From: Clostridiales bacterium
GTDB lineage: Bacteria > Bacillota > Clostridia > Saccharofermentanales > UBA5734
Length of the DNA stretch: 7,087 bases
Assembly: GCA_007133255.1 (NCBI GenBank)
Contig: SLMY01000191.1
Coordinates: forward strand, 1 to 7,087
Reading direction: 5' to 3'
Positions 1 through 4,218 of the stretch are shown here, one piece after another. A program made the translations under genes and the position numbers. Positions within the stretch are counted from its first letter, which is position 1; the number at the start of each line of letters is the position of its first letter. The notes under the pieces were generated by a model. It was given only the letters and a program-made list of their open reading frames with translations. It was not told the DNA's origin and did not search any database.

Positions 1-74
1 CTATGTCAATAAGATGATTTACACAAACATTGCATTAAATATATATGCATTATGTATAATTTTTGGCTTAATAT
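1..74. other. AT-rich flank downstream of copZ, no gene seen
   Basis: This short stretch follows the copZ stop codon. It is strongly AT-rich and contains a weak inverted repeat (TGCAT and ATGCA arms at 31-35 and 45-49). There is no GC-rich stem followed by a T-run, so I cannot call a copZ terminator. A TTGACA on the minus strand (9 down to 4) could be the -35 box of a gene beyond the window edge, but its -10 would lie outside. Confidence 0.4.
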
Positions 75-293
75 CTACTGTTCACTTCCGGTGACCTTAT
101 AGCCTTGTTCCGCAACAGCGTTTTTCGCTGATTCAAGTTCAAAATGAACTTCATCATATTGAACCCATGCTTTCTCTTCTTCAAGACTGACTTTGACATT
201 GTGGACACCAGCTGCTTCCATTAAGGCTTCACTGACTGCTTTCACACAATGCTGGCAGCTCATGCCGCTGATATGTAAGGTTATTTCTTTCAT
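75..293 (-). CDS. copZ: CopZ-like copper chaperone (heavy-metal-associated domain protein)
   Basis: This 72-residue protein is a single HMA (ferredoxin-like, beta-alpha-beta-beta-alpha-beta) domain with no signal peptide, so it is cytoplasmic. The metal site is GMSCQHC at residues 10-16, with Cys13 and Cys16 as the expected Cu(I) ligands. The EQGYKV end places Tyr65 where Bacillus CopZ has its conserved Tyr. Length and motif match the CopZ family, which hands Cu(I) to a P-type ATPase such as CopA and to copper-sensing repressors. The ATG start is well supported: AGGGAGG lies 7 nt upstream. No copA or csoR is visible; a partner could lie beyond the left edge, in the same direction of transcription. 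A mercury or other soft-metal role is possible but less likely given the CQHC core, which is shared with Bacillus CopZ as I remember it. Confidence 0.9.
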   Translation of the reverse strand: MKEITLHISGMSCQHCVKAVSEALMEAAGVHNVKVSLEEEKAWVQYDEVHFELESAKNAVAEQGYKVTGSEQ

Positions 294-393
294 GTTTATA
301 CCTCCCTATGGTTAAACTCAGATTGACGCGATCTGTTAGCACATTCAAAACTTGTGAACTGTTGTCATTTTACAGGAAACATGCTTTTCATAC

Positions 394-409
394 GGTATTG
401 CAAGATACC
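394..409. repeat. Small inverted repeat between copZ and tRNA-Thr, possible operator
   Basis: GGTAT (394-398) and ATACC (405-409) are perfect 5-bp arms around a 6-nt spacer. The dyad lies in the 174-bp divergent gap, about 100 bp before copZ and just before the tRNA promoter-like boxes. Copper genes are often controlled by dyad-binding repressors or MerR-type activators, but I do not recognise this as a CopY, CsoR or CueR consensus. An operator role is a guess. A convincing copZ promoter could not be picked out nearby. Confidence 0.25.
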
Positions 410-424
410 AAATTAATTTGACAG

Positions 425-452
425 TTGACAAAAGAAGGCTCCTGCTGATAAC
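425..452 (+). promoter_or_regulatory. Likely sigma-A promoter of the tRNA-Thr gene
   Basis: A perfect -35 box TTGACA (425-430) is followed after 16 bp by GATAAC (447-452), which matches four of six -10 consensus positions. The predicted start, near 459-460, leaves a leader of about 8 nt before the mature tRNA 5' end. TAACAT at 449-454 (18-bp spacing) is an alternative -10. A second TTGACA sits at 418-423 but is too far from either -10. Downstream position and strand fit only the tRNA. Confidence 0.6.
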
Positions 453-467
453 ATTGTTTGCGGACCC

Positions 468-542
468 GCCGCTGTGGCTCAGGGGTAGAGCAATTCACTC
501 GTAATGAATAGGTCGTGAGTTCAATTCTCACCAGCGGCTCCA
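468..542 (+). tRNA. tRNA-Thr (anticodon CGT, reads ACG)
   Basis: The 75 nt fold completely as a cloverleaf. The acceptor stem is GCCGCTG (468-474) with CAGCGGC (532-538). The D-arm is GCTC/GAGC, with a loop carrying the G-G run. The anticodon stem is ATTCA/TGAAT around loop CTCGTAA, and the T-arm is GTGAG/CTCAC around TTCAATT. The anticodon is CGT at 500-502, preceded by the invariant T. G1-C72 and C2-G71 are present, the acceptor pairs known as threonine identity elements in E. coli. The discriminator is T539, and CCA (540-542) is encoded in the gene. It stands alone, with a promoter-like sequence before it and a terminator 1 nt after the CCA, so it is probably a single-gene transcript. No fragment of a duplicated tRNA 3' end or an integrase is seen, so there is no sign it serves as an attachment site here. 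Confidence 0.97.
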
Positions 543-543
543 G

Positions 544-567
544 AAAACCGGCTTTGCCGGTTTTTTT
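544..567 (+). terminator. Rho-independent terminator of tRNA-Thr, usable from both strands
   Basis: AAAACCGGC (544-552) pairs with GCCGGTTTT (556-564) around a TTT loop, and the T-run continues to 567. This is a textbook terminator immediately after the tRNA CCA. Because the stem is flanked by A's on the left and T's on the right, the minus-strand transcript also carries a short U-run after the same stem. It can therefore also end the convergent mtaD operon, whose last stop codon is 16 bp away. Confidence 0.92.
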
Positions 568-583
568 ATTGTGGCTGAATATT

Positions 584-1912
584 CTAAAACTGATTCAGCC
601 AGCCAGCCGCCTGTACAGCCTCATAACGCACTTTTTCTTCATCAAGTGTTTTTAATTCGCGTTTTTCCATCAGCCATCGCCCCGCTACCATCAGTGATTC
701 AACAAAAGAACCTGAGCCGCTGTATACAAGCGCTGACGCAGGCTTTCCAAGTGGTGTCAGTTCAACCTGGTTAAGGTCAATCACCTGAAGATCAGCCGCG
801 AAACCTTCGGCGATCAGGCCGCTCTGATCAAATCCCAGTCCCTGCATACCATCCACTGTTGTCATGCGCAGGATTGTTTCTGCCGGCATCAGGCTCGCGT
901 CACCTGACAGCCCCTTGGCCAGGAACACAGCCAGCCGCATGTCTCTGAACAAATCCAGATTATTATTGCTGGCCGCGCCATCTGTACCTAAACCTACTTG
1001 TATCCCGGCATTCATCATCGCCCGCAGATCGGCGAAACCGCTGCCAAGCTTGAGATTGCTGGCCGGATTATGGACACAGGTGATCGCAGGCGAAGCTAGT
1101 ATTTTTCTGTCTTCGTCATTTAAGTGGACACAATGCGCTGCCAGCGTTGAAGTCTTGAAAAAACCAAAATCGGCCAGTTGTGCTGGCGGTCTCTGGCCAT
1201 ATTTTTGCAGGCAGTCAACCACTTCCTTACGTGTTTCCGAAACATGGAGCTGTACCGGGCAATTAAGCGACTGAGCAAGCTGCGCCATCTGTGGGTACAC
1301 GTCTTCTTCATACAGATACACAGAATGAACCAGCATAGACGCCCGCAGCAAGTCATCGGGTGCCTCGTCCGCCAGCCGCATAGCCTGTTCAAGCAGATCC
1401 GGTTGAACCTGTTCTTTACCTGACGCGTCTTTAATTTTGCAGTCACAGCAAAAATTCAGCCGCATACCGGCTTCCTGCGCGGCAGCCGCCACAGCTTCAT
1501 AGTGATAATACATATCCGCTGCCGCTCCTGTGCCGCTGCGGATCATTTCAGCCAGGCCAAGGCGGGTCCCTTTGCTGATCATTGCTTCGTCAAGCTTCGC
1601 CTCACGCGGGAAAATGACATTAAACAGCCAGTCGTGCAGATTGGTGTCATCTGCCTGGTTGCGAAACAATGTCATGGGAATATGGCCATGCAAATTCGCC
1701 AGTGCCGGCATCAGCAGCCGGTGTTGTCCGTCATACTCTGTGAAAGCGGTTCCTTCAAGTGTCTCAACAGCATCCTGCCTGTTGTCACTGACACAGCTGA
1801 TCAAGCCGTCTCGAACAGCGACCCAGGCCTTTTCCATTGATAGCCATGGTACAGCGGGATCGGGCATGGCGCTGATCAGATGAATGTTCTTAAACAGTAC
1901 CGCAGGTTTCAT
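584..1912 (-). CDS. mtaD: 5-methylthioadenosine / S-adenosylhomocysteine deaminase (amidohydrolase superfamily)
   Basis: The 442-residue enzyme is expected to deaminate the adenine ring of MTA, SAH and related 5'-substituted adenosines to the inosine form. Counting from the chosen ATG, metal and catalytic residues are visible: HxH at His75/His77 (in NLHGH), His223 and Glu226 (HVSE), His260 (AHCVH) and Asp311 (GTDGAASNNN). His196 matches the substrate-site His of Thermotoga TM0936. Length is typical. The ATG at 1912-1910 is preferred because AAAGGA lies 6 nt before it. A TTG two codons upstream directly abuts that ribosome binding site and is unlikely to be used. It is the last gene of the PNP-ahcY-mtaD block, 34 bp after ahcY, and ends at the shared terminator. 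The first metal motif reads HGH where relatives usually have HTH. Other amidohydrolase substrates (guanine, chlorohydrolase-type) are less likely given its neighbours. Confidence 0.92.
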   Translation of the reverse strand: MKPAVLFKNIHLISAMPDPAVPWLSMEKAWVAVRDGLISCVSDNRQDAVETLEGTAFTEYDGQHRLLMPALANLHGHIPMTLFRNQADDTNLHDWLFNVIFPREAKLDEAMISKGTRLGLAEMIRSGTGAAADMYYHYEAVAAAAQEAGMRLNFCCDCKIKDASGKEQVQPDLLEQAMRLADEAPDDLLRASMLVHSVYLYEEDVYPQMAQLAQSLNCPVQLHVSETRKEVVDCLQKYGQRPPAQLADFGFFKTSTLAAHCVHLNDEDRKILASPAITCVHNPASNLKLGSGFADLRAMMNAGIQVGLGTDGAASNNNLDLFRDMRLAVFLAKGLSGDASLMPAETILRMTTVDGMQGLGFDQSGLIAEGFAADLQVIDLNQVELTPLGKPASALVYSGSGSFVESLMVAGRWLMEKRELKTLDEEKVRYEAVQAAGWLNQF

Positions 1913-1946
1913 AAGCAATCCTTTCTTTGCCGCTTATACTTGACTG

Positions 1947-3218
1947 TTATAAATCCCAGTTATCAACATAATCGGCTTGTTCCGGTGTCAGTTCGTCGAT
2001 GCCGCGGTTGAGATGATTCAGCAGGTGCATGGCGACAGCCAGGTCAATTGATTCCGGCAGATCATATACATCAGGCTTGAGATCGCGCCCTTCCCGGGCC
2101 ATATAGAGGGTACTCAGAACCTGAAGCGCGAAGCTCATATCCATAATCTCGGCCGGATGTCCGTCGCCGCCGGCAAGATTAACCAGCCTTCCCTCAGCCA
2201 GTACATGAACACGCCTGCCATCAGGCATGGTATAGGAGGTAATCCCGGCACGTGCCTGTTCAACTTTATCTGACAGCGTTTTTAGCTGCGGCAGATTGAT
2301 CTCTACATCAAAATGACCGGCATTACAGACAATTGCCCCATCTTTCAGAAACGGGAAATGCCGCTGATCAATCACATCGCAGCAGCCTGTTACGGTCACA
2401 AACAGATCGCCCAGGGGAGCGGCATCGGCCATAGTCATGACATCATAGCCTTCCATCAGCGCTTCACAGGCCTTTACAGGATCAATTTCAGTCACAATGA
2501 CGCGTGCTCCCAGGCCTCTTGCCCGCAGCGCCACCCCTTTGCCGCACATCCCGAATCCGGCGACTACAACGGTTTTACCGGCGACAAGCAGATTGGTCAA
2601 AGTCATAATGGCTGTCCAGACAGACTGTCCTGTCCCGAACCGGTTATCAAACAGATGCTTGCAGCGGGCGTCATTAACAGCCATCACCGGATACATAAGC
2701 CTGCCTGAACTGGCGAGTATTTTCAGCCGGTGAACACCCGTGGTTGTTTCCTCACAACCGCCGATCATGGTCTGAGCCAGATGAGGCATTTCCGTATGGA
2801 TCAACTGCGCGAAATCGCCGCCGTCATCAATCACCAGATCGGGGCCGAACGACAAAGCGTCGCGCAAATGCTGCCAATAGGTTTCCGGATCAGCGCCGTG
2901 AACACAATAGACGCGCATCCCTTCCGCGGCCAGCGCGGCTGCTACATCGTCTTGTGTTGACAGCGGATTACAGCCCGTGAGCGCTACATCAGCGCCGCCG
3001 GCTGCCAGTGTTTTCGCCAGACAGGCAGTTTTCGCCTCTACATGAACGCTGATCGCGACCTTAAGCCCTTTCAGCGGCTGTTCCCGCTTCATATCAGAAG
3101 CGATCTGCCGCAAAACCGGCATATGCCGGTAGGCCCAGGCAATCTTCTTTTTTCCGGAAGGTGCCAGATTGATATCCTTAACCGCGTAGAGACCTGGTTT
3201 TATCTCTTTTTGACTCAT
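1947..3218 (-). CDS. ahcY: Adenosylhomocysteinase family NAD-dependent hydrolase (SAH or S-inosylhomocysteine hydrolase)
   Basis: The 423-residue cytosolic enzyme splits the thioether of SAH, or possibly S-inosylhomocysteine, releasing homocysteine and the nucleoside by an NAD-bound redox cycle. Visible features are His59 (HVEAKTA), Glu157 (EETTTGV), Lys187, Asp191 and Asn192 (catalytic cluster), the GxGxxG NAD loop at 221-226 with Glu244 for the ribose, His302 (NAGHFDVE) and His354 (GDGHPAE). Residues Glu61 and Lys63 replace the Thr57/Glu59 of human SAHH that I recall contacting the adenine. The C-terminal tail with the NAD-binding Lys and Tyr of eukaryotic enzymes is absent, and the protein ends at WDL. 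Both traits fit the short archaeal/Thermotoga-type clade, which includes the S-inosylhomocysteine hydrolase of methanogens. The start ATG has no adjacent Shine-Dalgarno; see the hairpin entry. An in-frame TAA 9 nt upstream excludes a longer N-terminus. It lies between PNP and mtaD. Confidence 0.9.
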   Translation of the reverse strand: MSQKEIKPGLYAVKDINLAPSGKKKIAWAYRHMPVLRQIASDMKREQPLKGLKVAISVHVEAKTACLAKTLAAGGADVALTGCNPLSTQDDVAAALAAEGMRVYCVHGADPETYWQHLRDALSFGPDLVIDDGGDFAQLIHTEMPHLAQTMIGGCEETTTGVHRLKILASSGRLMYPVMAVNDARCKHLFDNRFGTGQSVWTAIMTLTNLLVAGKTVVVAGFGMCGKGVALRARGLGARVIVTEIDPVKACEALMEGYDVMTMADAAPLGDLFVTVTGCCDVIDQRHFPFLKDGAIVCNAGHFDVEINLPQLKTLSDKVEQARAGITSYTMPDGRRVHVLAEGRLVNLAGGDGHPAEIMDMSFALQVLSTLYMAREGRDLKPDVYDLPESIDLAVAMHLLNHLNRGIDELTPEQADYVDNWDL

Positions 3219-3263
3219 AAATTGTTAGCAGACAAAAAGCTTTTTTATCTGCAAGCCTCCTTT
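3216..3263 (-). promoter_or_regulatory. Distant Shine-Dalgarno plus intervening hairpin before ahcY
   Basis: On the minus strand, AAAGGAGG (3263-3256) is the only strong ribosome binding site before ahcY, but it lies 37 nt from the ATG (3218-3216). Between them is a 25-nt inverted repeat (3252-3228): GCAGAU and five A's pair with five U's and GUCUGC around a 3-nt AGC loop. This gives 11 pairs including one U-G wobble. Folding the hairpin leaves 12 effective nucleotides between Shine-Dalgarno and start. I infer that the helix brings the two together, or that its folding tunes ahcY translation. It lacks a U-run after the stem, so it is not an ordinary terminator. Confidence 0.55.
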
Positions 3264-3270
3264 ATCATTA

Positions 3271-4104
3271 TTAATCAAGCGCGTCGAGAATAGACGACAG
3301 CAGCGCGATCGTCCTGTCTGCCGCGCGGGCGCCCACTTCCATCACTTCATCATGACTCAGCGGCTGATCCAGAATCCCCGCTGCCATATTTGTAATACAC
3401 GATATCGCCAGAATTTTCATGCCCGCATGCGACGCGACAATCGCTTCCGGTACGGTTGACATCCCGACAGCGTTCGCTCCCAGAAGGCGCAGCGCCCTGA
3501 TTTCAGCCGGTGTCTCAAACTGCGGCCCCTTACTGTAACAGTAGACGCCTTCCCGAACCGGAATCTGCAGTTTTTCAGCACACTGCCTGGCCTGGTTTCG
3601 CCAGTCACGGTCATAAACCTGGCTCTGGTCCGCGAAGCGCGGCCCGAACATATCAAAGTTTTCGCCGCGCAGCGGTGGCTCGCAGAAAAAACCAAGATGA
3701 TCCGAAATGAGCATCAGCTGACCGGGTTTCATGTCTTCGTCAAGTCCGCCGGCCGCGTTTGTCAGCAGCAGGCGGTCAACTCCAAGCTGACGCATAACCC
3801 GAATCGGTAAAACTACATCGGCCATGCTGTGGCCTTCATAATAGTGGAAACGTCCCTGCATAACCGCAACCGGCAATTGACCCCAGCGGCCGAAGACCAG
3901 GCGGCCTTCATGTCCCGGCACGGTCGCGTCAGGAAAGCCTGGAATTTCGCTATAGGGTATTGAAATCGCGTTATTGACGGCATCTGCCATCTGACCCAGA
4001 CCCGAGCCGAGCACAATCATCAGCCGGGGTTTTTCTTTTACATGCTGTTTAAGTGTCGCGCAAGCAGTCTCAATTTTCTTGATCTCGTCTACTGTATGAA
4101 ACAT
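3271..4104 (-). CDS. Purine nucleoside phosphorylase, trimeric 6-oxopurine type (PNP-I)
   Basis: The 277-residue protein belongs to the trimeric PNP/MTAP family, which cleaves purine nucleosides with phosphate to base and (deoxy)ribose-1-phosphate. The phosphate site shows Ser34 (LGSGLG), His65 (PGHEG), and Arg85 and His87 (GRFHYYEG). The sugar and base site shows Asn116-Ala117 (TNAAGG), Phe196-Glu197 (GPQFETPAE), Met215 (GMSTVPE), Asn239 (ITN) and His251. The Glu197/Asn239 pair matches Glu201/Asn243 of human PNP and points to inosine and guanosine. MTA phosphorylases carry Asp at the Asn position instead. The start is supported by AAGGAG 6 nt upstream of ATG. It begins the metabolic block, 114 bp after secA and 52 bp before ahcY, and ends with four tandem in-frame stop codons. 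A role in taking inosine or methylthioinosine to hypoxanthine is inferred from the neighbours. Candidate symbols are punA, pupG or deoD; I leave the symbol empty because usage differs. Confidence 0.92.
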   Translation of the reverse strand: MFHTVDEIKKIETACATLKQHVKEKPRLMIVLGSGLGQMADAVNNAISIPYSEIPGFPDATVPGHEGRLVFGRWGQLPVAVMQGRFHYYEGHSMADVVLPIRVMRQLGVDRLLLTNAAGGLDEDMKPGQLMLISDHLGFFCEPPLRGENFDMFGPRFADQSQVYDRDWRNQARQCAEKLQIPVREGVYCYSKGPQFETPAEIRALRLLGANAVGMSTVPEAIVASHAGMKILAISCITNMAAGILDQPLSHDEVMEVGARAADRTIALLSSILDALD

Positions 4105-4143
4105 ATCTGTCTCCTTGAGTCTTTAGTCCTGGCTTTTAACTGC

Positions 4144-4155
4144 GGCAGGCCTGCC
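4144..4155. repeat. Perfect 12-bp palindrome GGCAGGCCTGCC
   Basis: This is a self-complementary 12-mer between secA and PNP. As a hairpin it would have only a 4-bp stem with a 4-nt loop. On the plus strand it is followed by TTTT, which is weakly terminator-like but in the wrong direction for these genes. It may be an operator or chance. Confidence 0.4.
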
Positions 4156-4196
4156 TTTTGCCCCTGGTCTTAAGTCATTCTTTTGCCATAAACGCC

Positions 4197-4217
4197 TTGT
4201 CACTCATAATTTGACAA
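4197..4217. repeat. TTGTCA-N9-TGACAA inverted repeat after secA
   Basis: Two perfect 6-bp arms separated by 9 nt lie directly after the secA stop codon. The spacing is in the range seen for dimeric helix-turn-helix operators. No regulator family is recognised. As RNA the arms form only a weak stem, so an mRNA-end role is less likely. Confidence 0.35.
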
Positions 4218-4218
4218 T

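Larger units (their letters stand above)
4105..4218. other. secA-PNP intergenic gap with two small dyads
   Basis: The 114-bp gap holds the PNP ribosome binding site (AAGGAG, 4111-4116), a 12-bp perfect palindrome GGCAGGCCTGCC (4144-4155), and a TTGTCA-N9-TGACAA dyad (4197-4217) touching the secA stop codon. There is no stem followed by a U-run on the minus strand, so read-through from secA into the PNP operon is possible. TTGTCA could act as a minus-strand -35 box, but no good -10 follows at 16-19 bp. A 10-codon ATG frame (4207-4175) has no ribosome binding site and is not called. Confidence 0.4.

Noticed and set aside
53..60. TATAAT at 55-60 as a plus-strand promoter
   Set aside because: No fitting -35 box lies 16-18 bp upstream, the DNA is AT-rich enough for chance matches, and it would point into copZ antisense.
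468..567. tRNA-Thr as an integration (attB) site of a mobile element
   Set aside because: There is no integrase, no repeated tRNA 3' end and no foreign-looking DNA nearby, and housekeeping genes flank it directly.
1913..1918. TTG start two codons upstream of the mtaD ATG
   Set aside because: The AAAGGA ribosome binding site ends directly at this TTG, leaving no spacer, while the ATG at 1912 has a normal 6-nt spacer.
3228..3252. Terminator between PNP and ahcY
   Set aside because: The stem is A/U-rich in its upper half and is followed by UAACAAUUU, not by a U-run, on the transcribed strand.
3245..3268. Seven-codon frame MIKEACR after PNP, and a TTG-started nine-codon frame ending just before ahcY
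   Set aside because: Neither has its own ribosome binding site at a usable distance. The first contains the ahcY Shine-Dalgarno itself, and both are short enough to be chance.
4175..4207. Ten-codon ATG frame (MSDKAFMAKE) right after secA, considered as a prfB leader relic
   Set aside because: It has no Shine-Dalgarno, no CTTTGAC-type frameshift site and no release-factor sequence downstream.
4105..4218. SAH or SAM riboswitch before the salvage genes
   Set aside because: No recognisable SAM or SAH aptamer helices can be drawn in the 114-bp or 52-bp gaps; only short isolated dyads are present.
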